The notes under the pieces: model-generated | The model's input: only the letters and a program-made list of their open reading frames with translations | What the model was told of the DNA's origin: nothing | Databases searched by the model: none | Shown: one piece after another, positions 25,630 through 35,765 of the stretch | Numbering within the stretch: position 1 is the first letter of the stretch | Layout of the letters: the number at the start of each line of letters is the position of its first letter | NCBI GenBank assembly: GCA_001692895.1 | Contig: KV748178.1 | Coordinates: 5,186,867-5,250,866 of the forward strand | Direction: 5' to 3' | From: Cenococcum geophilum 1.58 | Lineage: Eukaryota; Ascomycota; Dothideomycetes; Gloniales; Gloniaceae | Length of the DNA: 64,000 nucleotides | Program-made: the position numbers and the translations under genes

Positions 25630-25750
25630 ATGCTGAGCGTGCGGAAATGGCTACATAAACCTGAGGCTGGTGTGGGTAACTCAGAATCTTCAACCGACGC
25701 AGCTCTTCCATCGCATAGGAAGACTTCTCTTTTCGGCATTAAGTTGCTCT
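25630..25750 (+). pseudogene. First exon of sesB-ankyrin gene, cut by hAT transposon
   Basis: ATG at 25630 has G at -3 and opens a frame MLSVRKWLHK...KTSLFGIKLL that runs to the hAT insertion at 25750. Across the transposon, after removing one GTTGCTCT duplication, the frame continues at 31107 as YDAGNSVVD and splices into the esterase domain. Proteins of this family typically read [G]-[L/I]-K-[V/L]-L-[Y/H]...V-V-D-I-x-F-V-H-G, so the join is natural. As it stands, translation would enter the transposon and stop at 25806, giving about 58 residues. Confidence 0.75.
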
Positions 25751-25955
25751 CAGTGCTGCCAACAATCAACAGATTTTATTGGAAGTTCAATCAGTCCGAG
25801 CGTTAGTCCAATTAATCAAATACGAGATCAGATATTAATTAAGCCAATTAAATAATTAAACCGAGGTCAAATAATTGATGATTAATTAATGGCCTCGGTT
25901 AATAGTTTATCCGGGTTCTTTAAATTTTTTAAATTACCTACCATTATCTTATATA

Positions 25956-27064
25956 ATGACTTTATTACCTTCTAAGGATAATATAAGTTTAGATATTAAC
26001 GAAATTTCTTAATTATCTAATTTTAATTTACTTAAGACTACCTTAGAAGTATCTTAGCTCACTTAGACCTCGCACGCCTACGCTTTTAATATTTAATTTA
26101 ATACTCTTAAATACCGCGGCCAGCTTCTTTAGGATATGTAATATCGCTTATATAATAAACGGGTACTAAATATAAAGGTAAAGATTTCCTAGGTTTATTA
26201 GTATGGAGCTAATTTATAAGTAAAGGACTATAAGAAGCTCTGGCTCTATAAGCACTGCTATTAAAAAAAGGCTTACGGTACCTAGCTTTTTAATATAGTC
26301 TCTACCTTATTAATTATATCTTATTTAAAAAAGACCTATAGAATAACTAGAGCCGGTGGGGATTTTAACTTTATCTTATTATAAGGATAAAGTTCTACTT
26401 ACGCAGGCTTTATATAACGTGGTCTTCTTTTACCGCCATTTAATAATCTTAAATATAAAAAGGACCTTATTAACATAATTATTGCCTATAACCTTAGCTT
26501 TATAACTATTTAAAATATATAATTTTAATAGCTTTTTATTTTTAGCTAACCTAAGATTAAAGCAATCCTTCTATCCTCGCATACTACAATTAGGGGCTAG
26601 GTAATAGATGCATTTTAGTTATAAAAAAAAAGACATAGATTAAGGACAAGATTTTATATATAAAAAGTAAAATTAACCTCTTACTTAATGGCTGGTGCTC
26701 TCTAAATTATAACGAGTATATAGCGATATGCGCTTACTTTATTAGTAAGGAGTATAAGCTTAAGTATTATCTTCTAGGTTTCTAGAAAGTAAATAGAGCA
26801 AAATCTGGCCAATTAATTGCAGAAATTATAGCTAATGTTATTAATAACTACGAGATTAGCTAGAATCTTAGGGGGTTTATAATAGATAATACTATAGATA
26901 ATAATACTATGCTAAAGGAGCTAGCAACTCGGTTTAATATTAATATTGGCTATTTATACCTGCAATATCTTAGTTATATTATTAACCTAGTTATTAAGGC
27001 CTTACTATTTAGTAAGGGTATTAGTAAGCTTAAGCGGAAGCTAGCTGGTGCTTTATATAATAAA
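25956..27064 (+). pseudogene. hAT transposase, N-terminal part
   Basis: A frame from ATG 25956 (MTLLPSKDNISLD) runs through a BED-like finger region at about 26200-26290 (KKLWL[C/Y]KHC). It continues into the catalytic domain at about 26700-27060, which reads GWCSLN...EYIAICAYFI and FIIDN-x-x-DNNTMLKEL. About a dozen in-frame TAG/TAA codons replace Trp or Gln. The frame is cut after the codons for A-G-A-L-Y-N-K by the TIR element at 27065 and resumes at 29326 as K-V-F-K-N-W. No function is expected. Confidence 0.8.
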
Positions 27065-27344
27065 CATCGGCAAAATATTGTCCCTTGTAAATGACCTCAG
27101 CTGCTAGAAGTTGGCGTCGTTGGCGGGCCATTAAGGGCATTAACCAACTTGACAAACCAGCCTATGTCGAGTTCATTTNACANGNAGCCTGCGCGCAGCC
27201 TGCGCATAGCCTGNGTAACCTGCGCAACCTACGCAACCTACGCAACCTATATAACTTATAATTTTAGATAATAAAGGCTACTTTAAAGCCGTTTATAAAG
27301 CTATTAAGATAAATTGTATACACTTCTTTATATAATCTATTATG

Positions 27345-27665
27345 TTTACATCTGCTACCTATCTGCATCGTCTACCTGTCTATATTACCTACCTATCTGC
27401 ATCACCTACCTGTCTGCATTACCTACCTATCTGTATCGCCTACCTATCTACATCGTCTACCTGTCTGCATCGTCTACCTGTCTGCATCACCTACCTATCT
27501 GCATCGTCTACCGGTCTGCATCGTCTACCTATCTACATCACCTACCTGTCTGCATTACCTACCTGTCTGCATCGCCTACCTATCTGCATCGCCTACCTAT
27601 CTACATCGTCTACCTGTCTGCATTGTCTACCTATCTACATCGCCTACCTATCTGCATCTGCCTAT
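27345..27665 (+). repeat. 17-bp minisatellite
   Basis: About 18 copies of a unit like GCATCGTCTACCTGTCT. Because three units make 51 bp, all frames stay open and give spurious 17-residue repeat proteins. A shorter array of GCAACCTACG-like units with Ns precedes it at 27180-27250. Confidence 0.85.
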
Positions 27666-28640
27666 AGTGTCTAATTTAATTCGGGGGAGAGGTCGGCCCG
27701 ATTAAAGGCTCTGATTAATTCGAATCGTTCTCCATGGCCGTTTGCTAGCTATACATTCGAACAGTAGTTATCTAGGGTGCCTCCCTAGGAGGCCTTAATT
27801 CAATTCAATTCGGTAATAGGCTCTGGATTAATTCAATTAATCGATTAAATCGTTCGTGGTATTCGCTAGCTGGTTATTCAAACGGTCGTCGTCTAGTTCT
27901 GGTAACGGTTGTCTGCTAGTTCTAGCAACGGTCGTGTAGTTCTGGCAACGGTCATCTGGTTCTGGCGACGGTCATCTAGTTCTGGCGACGGTCGTCTGGT
28001 TCTAGCAACGGTTGTCTAGTTCTGGCGACGGTCATCTGGTTCTGGCGACGGTCATCTGGTTCTGGCGACGTTCGTCTAGTTCTGGCGACGGTCATAGTTC
28101 TGGCGACGGTCATCTAGTTCTGGCGACGGTCGTCTAGTTCTGGCGACGGTCGTCTAGTTCTGGCAACGGTCCTCTCCTACCTGCCTACCTGCCTGCCTAC
28201 CTACTTGTCTGCCTACCTACTTGTTTATCTACCTACCTACCTGCCTGCCTGCCTGCCTGCCTGCCTGCGCCAATGTCTGGTTTAATTCGGGGGAGGAGTC
28301 GGCCTAATCGAAGGCTCTTATTGATTCGAATCGTTCTCTATAGCCGTTCGCTGGCTGTACATTTAAACGGTAGTCGTCTGGGGTGCCTCCCTAGGAAGTC
28401 TTAATTCGATTCGGTAACAGGCCAATATTAAAGCTCTAGTTCAATTCAATCGATCAATTAATTAAATCATTCGTGGTATTTGCTGGCTAGTCGTTCAAAC
28501 GGTCGTCGTCTGGTTCTGGCGACAGTCATCTGGTCCTGGCAACGGTCGTCTGGTTCTGGCGACGGTCATCTGGTTCTGGCGACGGTCGTCTGGTTCTGGC
28601 GACGGTTGTNTNNTTCTNGNNACGGTCCTCTGCTGGCTGC
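27666..28640 (+). repeat. Segmental tandem duplication with 20-bp minisatellites
   Basis: A unit starting TTTAATTCGGGGGAG occurs at 27674 and again at 28280. Each copy has a unique part of about 220 bp and then an array of a 20-bp unit like GTTCTGGCGACGGTCATCTG, at 27893-28172 and 28498-28640. Between the copies, 28172-28265 is a CCTG/CCTA tetranucleotide tract. Ns at 28610-28621 mark assembly trouble in the array. Differences between copies are mainly transitions. Confidence 0.8.
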
Positions 28641-28739
28641 CGTTCCAGTGCCTCCTAAGGTAGGGAGGATGTAAGGAAGGGTAAAAAATAAGGTGGCTGC
28701 AAAGGGGGTAACTTGGCAGAGGCACGTGCGGGGACCCGA

Positions 28740-29045
28740 TGTAGAGCTTCGTGTAGAGCCTCCGTACGCAGAGCTTCGCGCAGAGCCTCGTGCAGAGCCT
28801 CTGTACGTAGAGCTTCGTGTAGAGCTTCGTGTAGAGCTTCGTGCAGAGCCTCGTGCAGAGCATCTGTACGCAGAGCTTCGTGCGGAGCCTCTATCGCAGA
28901 GCTTCGTGCAGAGCTTCGTGCAGAGCTTCGTGCAGAGCCTCGTGCAGAGCCTCGTGCAGAGCCTCGTGCAGAGCCTCGTGCAGAGCCTCGTGCAGAGCCT
29001 CTGTCGCAGAGCTTCGTGTAGAGCTTCGTGTAGAGCCTCTTGAGC
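28740..29045 (+). repeat. 12-bp minisatellite, locus B
   Basis: Tandem GAGCTTCGTGCA units, about 25 copies with variants such as GAGCCTCGTGCA and GAGCCTCTGTACGCA. It is the same unit as locus A but opposite in orientation. Apparent Arg-Ala-Glu-Leu proteins on both strands come from the repeat alone. Confidence 0.9.
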
Positions 29046-29084
29046 ATATAACTTAAAAATAATATATTATATTACCTTAATTGT

Positions 29085-29275
29085 ATATTAAGGAATATAT
29101 AAGTTGGTTAACTGCGTGTTATTTAACTTTTAAATATGTCAAGTTGGTCAATTGTAGGTCAATTGTAGGTCAATTGCGTGTTATTTAACTTTTAAATATG
29201 TCAAGTTGGTCAACTGCGTGTTATTTAACTTTTGAATGTGTCAAGTTGGTCAACTGCATGTCAATTACGCGAAAC
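29085..29275 (+). repeat. Tandem repeat with GTCAAGTTGGTCAA core
   Basis: Three to four copies of a unit of about 50 bp containing GTCAAGTTGGTCAACTGCGT and TTATTTAACTTTTAAATATG, the first copies shortened. The core resembles, inverted, the CCAACTTGAC near the element's left end at about 27150, so it may be a transposase-binding subterminal repeat. Confidence 0.7.
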
Positions 29276-29325
29276 GCGCTTAACAAAGTCGACTTGAAAC
29301 CCAGCCTGCGAATATTTTCCCGATG

Positions 29326-30870
29326 AAAGTATTTAAAAATTGGAATGGTATAGGCCCGATTAGTAAGCTCTATAATATCTATATCTATATTAACCATAAT
29401 TTAATAAGGGTAATAATATTTAGAGAGTGCTAGGAGGAAGACTTTTAATATTACCAGCTTCTTATAGATAGAGGAATTTGGTGGAATTTAACTAAGGCTA
29501 TAATTTCTCGTGGTATATCCTATTTCTTTTATTTATATAATAGTACTAAAGTATATTACCTACTATATTGCCGCCATATCGCTGTAATATGCCGTATATT
29601 ACCATTATACCGTATATTGCCATTATAGGTTACTACTAGGAGTATTATACTACGCGCTATTTTTAGGCTCTTTATAGCCGTAATATATAGTATAAGTTGC
29701 TAGCTAGTAACTTATACCGCATATTCCTATAGTAGCGCTTATAGTAACCTATATAACTTAAGCATACTATATAATAAGCCTTGGCGGTTAGCTATATATA
29801 TTTATTTATATTAGTCTTAGCAACCCCTTCTTCTTCTCCTTAATTTAGTATTGTAAAGATAGCAATTATTTAAGGCTTAGTTTAGAGCCATTTATCTAAG
29901 TTATTATAATTTATATTAGCTATTATACTAATAAATGCTAGCAATTAAACTACGTACTGCTATTACCCTTTACTAAACCCGCTAGAAACTTCTAAACTAG
30001 TAGGGCGCCTATAACCTTTAATAAGACTTTCTATAAGAGGCCGATTGGGAGGACCTAATTAGGTAGTAAAAAATACTAGTTTCCTTTTAGGAGCTTTATA
30101 AATAAGAGAAAGGTTAAGTATAGATAGTTAGTTAAGAGGGGTAATATAGCGCACTATAGAGAGTTCTCTATCGTATAAACTTTATATATAATATTCTTAA
30201 GAAGGCGTAGAAGGAGATTAATAAGTTTAATGCCGATTTTAAACAAACTAAGTACTATAATACTAGTATTAACACGGCCTAGCTAAAGCTTAAAAAGTAC
30301 TTTAAGCTAATAGATTTCTTACCTCTTTATATTATAGCTATTGTCCTTCACCCTATACGGCAATTTAAGTACTTTAAGGATAAGTAGGCAGAGCATCTAA
30401 GTTGGGTTAAGACCGCAAGGAAGACATTTAAAGACCTTTTTCTAAGTTATTGTGAAAAGGTTTCTAATATTAATTCCGCCTTTAACTTTAAGAATTAGCT
30501 AAATAATGCAAAATCTTCCTATCTTGTATATAACGAATTCTTAGTTAATTACCTATTACGGAAGTATTATAAGTAGAAAAAGAAGGATATAGATAGTCTA
30601 GAGCTTAATACCTATCTAAGGTCTTTTAATTACCGGCTTCTATTAATTAAGGACCCGCTTATATAGTAAAAGGAATATTAAACTAATTTTCCTATCTTTG
30701 CACGTATAGCATTTAACATATTCTTAATACCAGCAATAAGTAGTAAGGTAGAACGCGTATTCTTAGCGGCTAAAAGGCTTATTACGGATAAGCAAAATTA
30801 TTTAGGAGTAGAGGTTATAGAGGCTAGTAAGTATTAGAGGCACTAGCTAAAGGTAGATCTTATAAATTAA
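29326..30870 (+). pseudogene. hAT transposase, C-terminal part with dimerisation domain
   Basis: Resumes the frame cut at 27064 (K-V-F-K-N-W...GPISKLYNI). The hAT C-terminal dimerisation domain is clear at about 30700-30860: ARIAFNIFLIPAISSKVERV, then AAKRLITD and GVEVIEA, as in this family's pattern. The frame ends at a TAA at 30868-30870. Many internal stops from RIP. With 25956-27064 it makes one dead gene. Confidence 0.83.
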
Positions 30871-31106
30871 AGCAAATTCCAGCGAATTCTTGCAATTAAT
30901 GAGCTTAATATCTTACCTTTGGTTCTTTCTGCCACTGTATCGCGGCACGTTGCTAGGACAACCCCCTAGCCAAATAATTGATTGGAAGTTTAATTAAATC
31001 AGCCGTCAATCGGGCTAGCTTCAATCAAATACGGCCCGTGCGTCAATCAATCAAATATCCCGCCAATCAATCAGGATATTTGATTGTTGGCAGCACTGGT
31101 TGCTCT

Positions 31107-33234
31107 ACGATGCGGGAAACAGCGTGGTAGAGTAAGTATGCTTCGCTGTCACTCACGGGTCCACACGTACTAGCCAGTCTCAACCAGAACCCTCTTGAAC
31201 CTTCGACCTAACTGCTGACCGTCTTGTTTAAAATTGCAGTATTTTATTCGTACATGGCCTGACCGGAGACCGCGACAAAACGTGGACAGCGAAGGCTGCC
31301 ACTGCGCCATGGCCTCAAACCCTTCTCAAACGCAAGATCCCCCAGGCGCGAATTCTTACATTTGGATATGATGCATATGTTACAGACTGGAAAGGCGTAG
31401 TCTCGAAGAACAAAATTGGGAACCATGCTATGAATATGCTTACTTCTATCGCAACGTATCGAGGGGATGATAATACCGTAAGATTGACAAAACCGTTGTA
31501 GTTAGGGTATGCGGCTTACAGTAGGAGAACAACCGCCCTATTACTTTTGTGTGCCACAGCTTGGGAGGCCTTGTTTGTCAGGATGTACGCCCCCTAGCCG
31601 ATTTAAGAGCGAGGTACGACTAATATCCACTCTAGGCATTGGTCACGGCAGGACAACGGCCAGAACACCATCTGCGTAACATCCTCTACTCAACTCGTGG
31701 CATCATATTCCTTGGCACCCCCCATCATGGCGCAGGCCTAGCTAAATGGGCTGAGATGCTAGCTAAATCAATTGGTATCTTGAAGCAGACAAACCCTGAT
31801 ATCCTTGCAGTTCTTGAGACCGACTCAGAGGTCCTTGCACGCATTCAAGATAGTTTCCATACTATGATTAGGTCGCGGAATCAGGATGGAGCTAGGCCAA
31901 TTGAAATGACCTGTTTCTATGAGGAATTGCCTTTACCAGGTATTGGCGTGGTAAGCTAAAGCTACGTATCCCGCACTATTCTTACTAAAAGGTCATTGCA
32001 GGTTGTGCCACCCCACTCGGCTATTCTACCTGGCTATATTCCTATCGGAATACATAGTGATCATATGGATATGACAAAGTTTGAGCACGAAGAGGATCCA
32101 GGATTCAATGCTGTTGCTGGGGAGCTTCGCCGCTGGACGAAAGCCCTAAGTACGCTTGGCAATGCCCTGGTAGCTGGTGAAGACGTATCACAAGAAACAG
32201 AGGTAGAAATACAGTAAACCCAATATTTTGCTTAGTGGAACAGTATTAACCAGTCACAGACATTGCCAAGCTCGATATCGTCTACGTCCCCATTGCATTT
32301 ACCAGAGAGACCGGTATTAGCTCAAGGAAGTAGCCCTTCGAGCCAGGCAGTTATCGGGCGCGTAGGTCAGTCATCCAGCGAATCGCAAATCGAACGAATA
32401 GTTATCGAATCTGCACCATCGAGCGGCTTTTTCGTTTCCGGATGGACGATCCTCCATGCCGCAGTCAGAAATGGAGATATTGAAGGCGTAAAGGCTACCT
32501 TGGCTGCTGGTATATTTCCGACTTGCAAAACCGAAGATATGGCCTGGACTCCACTCTGGATAGCCGCTTGCACACAAAAGCTAGAGATAGCTGAAATCTT
32601 GCTCAACGCCGGGGCCGATGTCAACGCAATGACTAACGACGGCCGTACAGCAATTAATGAAGCTGCAAAGATCGGTGCAACGGAGATTATTCAACTCTTG
32701 ATTAATCATGGAGCTGATATGGAACTCTCAGCAGCTAAATTTGGAGAAACGCCACTTCTCAGTGCTGCTGCCAAAGGTCATATTGCTGCCGTCAGAACCC
32801 TTCTCACTGCCGGTGCTAATATTCGCGCATCTCAATTTGGCGGGTGGACTGCCCTTCACTATGCGCTGCTGAATAAGAGTCCAGAGATGGCTTGCATGAT
32901 TCTCAAGTATTCTCCAGATGTCAATGCAGCTACTACAGGCGGTGCACGAGCATTACACCTTGCTGCTTTGGCTGGCATGGCAAGTCTTGCAAGCCAACTT
33001 TTAGACATAGGCGCCGAAATAGATGCAGTTGAAAGTGGTGAATTAACCGCGCTGAGAGTTGCGGTGCAGGCAGGGGAGCTAGAGACGGTGAAAATGTTAG
33101 TAAGGAGAGGTGCGAGGACTAATGTTGTCGATGGCCCGCAGCAGCATACCTTGATGGATGTGGCGCTGAGGCTGGGGCATACAAGCGTCTATCTATACCT
33201 TCAACAGCTTTCAGCAGTTTCGCAGAACTATTAG
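31107..33234 (+). CDS. sesB/SERAC1-like esterase domain plus ankyrin repeats (5' exon displaced)
   Basis: Inferred exons: 31107-31131, 31240-31477, 31525-31584, 31636-31950, 32002-32202, 32260-33234; with 25630-25750 they join in frame to 644 residues. Introns are 108, 47, 51, 51 and 57 bp with GT...AG; the last (32203-32259) is the least certain. The alpha/beta-hydrolase domain has V-D-I-L-F-V-H-G-L-T-G near residue 54, nucleophile motif CHSLGG (138-143, Ser140), and LGTPHH. About seven ankyrin repeats fill residues 380-640. There is no P-loop, so no NACHT or NB-ARC. In fungi this esterase domain usually sits at the N-terminus of NOD-like receptors. Here the hAT insertion removes the start; any product would begin at an internal ATG such as 31423. 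Confidence 0.8.
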
Positions 33235-33632
33235 CTTAGCAAGTGGTTTTAATTAAACAGTTCAGAGGAGTAAGTTATTGTGGCTTTATTAATTGTCTTA
33301 ATTTTTCATTAACTAGGCCAAGGCTAATGATTTGCATTAGCATACGGAGTAGACAAGACCTTTGCGACCAACGGTTCATGTGCAATACTATTCTACCTAC
33401 TCTCGTACACATAAGCGTGCTTGTGACCAATAGGTGATGGTAATAAAATAATGCGGCGCTGTTTATTGCCATCACGGGCAGGGAGGGTAGCCGACCCGCT
33501 CCGGCTACGCCCTTGTGAACCGCTGCTTTTGAGGTAGAGAAAATGGGTAACTGGTTAGCGTTGGACCCAAGAACTGTCTTAAGCTTGGCGTTGTGGCGGT
33601 TAAGCACGCCGCCAGCTAATTACCTCAGCGAG
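33235..33632. other. 3' flank of sesB-ankyrin gene
   Basis: Normal composition, no gene recognised. 33468-33518 is an inverted copy of 25142-25193 (about 42 of 50 bases; all mismatches I see are transitions). Confidence 0.5.
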
Positions 33633-33707
33633 CTCAGACGTGATTTTTTTTAGCTAGCGTCGGAATAACAGCAGGGCCGTCCTCATTCTCGCTCAATCAC
33701 GTCTGAG
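33633..33707. repeat. Foldback with 13-bp perfect arms
   Basis: CTCAGACGTGATT (33633-33645) and AATCACGTCTGAG (33695-33707) flank a 49-bp loop. It could be a very short foldback element; no target duplication was found. Confidence 0.55.
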
Positions 33708-33763
33708 GCAGTTTGGCGAGTTTTGTTAAAATCCTAAGCAAAATCTATAAAACGGATATTGCG

Positions 33764-33989
33764 GATAACGTGGTTAACGGGGTTTTGACCGTTCCCGTAG
33801 TTTTAACCGAAAGGAACATCAAAACTTTACCTACGTTACATCTATCACGCCTAGGTAAGCCTTAGCACGACAACATATATATGTTATTTTAATTTTGGCA
33901 GAACAACAAAACTTTACTTAAAATAGTAGGCGGTACGCTAGCGCGGTCAAAACTAAGGGAGCGGTCAAAACCCCGTTAACCACGTTATC
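33764..33989. mobile_element. 226-bp MITE
   Basis: The first 28 bp (33764-33791, beginning GATAACGTGGTTAACGGGGT) are the exact reverse complement of the last 28 bp (33962-33989). The inverted repeat continues imperfectly to about 46 bp. There is no coding potential. I could not find a target duplication, so the family is open. Confidence 0.8.
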
Positions 33990-34282
33990 TAATTCATTTA
34001 TTCACACAACGCGTTATTATTACCACACGTAGTCACTTTTTTTTTAAGACTTAGGGCTTCTAAATAGTATAAATTTTATTATACGGCTATCGCTTAGTCC
34101 TAACATTAATTTCGTCAAAGTTAAAAAACGCGTTATTAAAAGCCTAAGCATATATTATATTTTATTAAATAGTCTACTAATATAGATAAAACTATACAGA
34201 TATATAGATATCTACTACTTAAAGCTATTGCAACACCTAGTAGGTGCTATAGTTGGGTCCTTCCTTGAAAATATCCTCCCTT
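33990..34282. other. Gene-free AT-rich stretch
   Basis: RIP-like AT-rich sequence between the MITE and minisatellite locus C; I see no gene or repeat structure in it. Confidence 0.4.
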
Positions 34283-34545
34283 GGCAGAGCCTCGTGCAGA
34301 GCTTCGTGCAGAGCTTCGTGCAGAGCTTCGTGCAGAGCTTCGTGCAGAGCTTCGTGCAGGCGTGCAGACGTGTAGCTTTGCAGACGTGCAGACGTGTAGC
34401 TTTGCAGACGTGCAGACGTTCGTACGGGCGATCAATTGCAGAGACGTTTGTAGAGACGATTATATGGGCAATTGATCGATTGATTGTATGGGCGTTTGTA
34501 TGGGCGTTTGTACGAGCGTTTGTACGGGCGATTGTAGAACCTTTA
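34283..34545 (+). repeat. 12-bp minisatellite, locus C, with related arrays
   Basis: Six to seven perfect GAGCTTCGTGCA units (34283-34366), then copies of GCAGACGTGTAGCTTT (34366-34420), then GGGCGTTTGTAT-like units to about 34540. The open frames across it are repeat artefacts. Confidence 0.85.
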
Positions 34546-34725
34546 TAGTGTATTAGCGCTGCGCGTTAGTAGAGCTTTAGAACTCTATATAGGTAAAGAA
34601 AAGAGAATATATATACATGAGGTGGGTGGCGAAACGCTAAGAGCTGACGACTACGATTTATAATTGCCACTGTCGACAACGCCACTCAGTCAGTATTTGG
34701 TAATGGGAATCAATAATAGGGCTTC

Positions 34726-34870
34726 GAGTAGAGCTTCGAGCAGAGCTTCGNGCGGAGCTTCGAGCAGAGCTTCGAGCGGAGCTTCGAGCAGAGCTTCGTG
34801 CGGAGCTTCGTGCAGAGCGTTTACAGAGCTTTGGTAGAGCTCCGTGCAGAGCTCTGTGCAGGTCTCCCCC
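34726..34870 (+). repeat. 12-bp minisatellite, locus D
   Basis: About ten units of GAGCTTCGAGCA or GAGCTTCGTGCA with one N at 34751. Same family as loci A-C. It lies 180 bp after locus C. Confidence 0.85.
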
Positions 34871-35399
34871 TAAGCTTCGTTCCGCAGAGCTCTCGCAAAG
34901 CTCCACAGCTCTACGCAGAGGGCTGCCGGCGTAGGCGTAAGCGTTCAGCGTTGGTGTTTACTGCGCGGCTCGGCGGTGCAGAGGTAGAATTGGGGCCTCT
35001 ACGGCGACGACTTCCTCTTACCGTCGCGCGGGTATAAGGAGCTAAGGGTCTCATAGCTTTATAGAGTAGGCCTTTCTCTATAATTTGGTGTGATTTTTAT
35101 GCCAACAAGTATCATGGGAGGGTAGATTAATTTCGTTAAAGTTAATAAGGTCTTCTCATATAAACTATATTTAGGGTTTCCTATCCCTTTATGTGGCAAA
35201 TTTTTAATTAGGGCGTATTTAGCGTCCTGCTTCAGCTAGCACACCTCGGTTAGGCCAGTTAGTGGCGTTTTGGTGGACCCCACCACCAAAAACACAAAAA
35301 TCAACCTAATAGAAGGATGCATTGAAAGGCCACCATAAAAAGATTATTAAATATATATTTTTAAGGAAGTTAAGCAGAAAGTTGTAATATATAACGTTA
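34871..35399. other. Gene-free stretch left of the piggyBac block
   Basis: A GC-richer patch (34920-35040) grades into RIPped DNA. A small palindrome TTTTGGTGG / CCACCAAAA sits at about 35269-35291, which might belong to the end of the piggyBac element, but I could not match it at the other side. Confidence 0.35.
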
Positions 35400-35765
35400 T
35401 AGTTATACATTCCTACCCTTCCTCTATTAACCAGCTGCTAATTATATAGGAAAATCCTCTATTAGAGTCCCCCAAATCTTTACCACCTATACACTTTATA
35501 CGCGTTCCTAACGTTAATAAGGATAAGCCAGTAGAGGACCAGCTTAAAGTTATAAGGGAGGACGTATTGTATACGTTAAATGAGGTGTATTAGGTGCTGC
35601 AGGTGATTAAACGTTTTAATTAGCGATTATTCGGTGTAGAGGCTTAGTTAAAGGCAGTAGAGGAGGGCTTAAAGAAGACCAAGATAGACGCTGCGGTAAA
35701 AGCTTAGTTAGCTTTAGAGCTTTAATATTAGAGGCCTAAGGAAGTAGAGGATTAAAAATAGTTAC
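35400..35765 (+). pseudogene. Degenerate coding fragment of unknown origin
   Basis: One plus frame reads, through several TAG codons, a segment such as EDQLKVIREDVLYTLNEVY and then VIKRFN...FGVEA...EGLKKTK, helical in character. The stops sit at likely Gln or Trp codons. I do not recognise the family. It may be an accessory frame of the surrounding DNA transposon or a separate remnant. Confidence 0.35.

Larger units (their letters stand above)
27065..29325. mobile_element. Nested TIR element built of tandem repeats
   Basis: Ends are inverted: CATCGGCAAAATATT (27065-27079) and, reversed, CATCGGGAAAATATT (29311-29325), 14 of 15 matching. AAA flanks both sides, a possible 3-bp duplication. It cleanly interrupts the hAT transposase frame. 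Subterminal CCAACTTGAC motifs also face each other. I find no transposase; the inside is six kinds of tandem repeat. It is therefore non-autonomous and its family is unknown. A 3-bp duplication would fit PIF/Harbinger or CACTA-like elements, but AAA is weak evidence. Confidence 0.65.
25751..31098 (+). mobile_element. hAT-family DNA transposon, 5.35 kb
   Basis: Perfect 19-bp terminal inverted repeats CAGTGCTGCCAACAATCAA (25751-25769 and, inverted, 31080-31098). The perfect 8-bp target duplication GTTGCTCT (25743-25750, 31099-31106) is the length that defines hAT insertions. Inside is a degraded hAT transposase. Further AATCAAAT-type motifs in both orientations line the subterminal regions (25800-25880, 30965-31085). 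It split exon 1 of the sesB-ankyrin gene. The transposase is RIPped but the terminal repeats are perfect, so the ends could still respond to a transposase supplied elsewhere. Confidence 0.95.

Noticed and set aside
25350-25769. A 139-codon frame on the minus strand
   Set aside because: It lies antisense to the first exon of the sesB-ankyrin gene and runs across the hAT border, so it cannot predate the insertion; no domain recognised.
27314-27674. Two overlapping frames of about 110-117 codons with 17-residue repeats
   Set aside because: Product of a 17-bp tandem unit read in all three phases; no start context, no homology, and inside a transposon.
27180-28640. CRISPR-like regularly spaced repeats
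   Set aside because: Units are contiguous or variable minisatellites without unique spacers, and the DNA is fungal.
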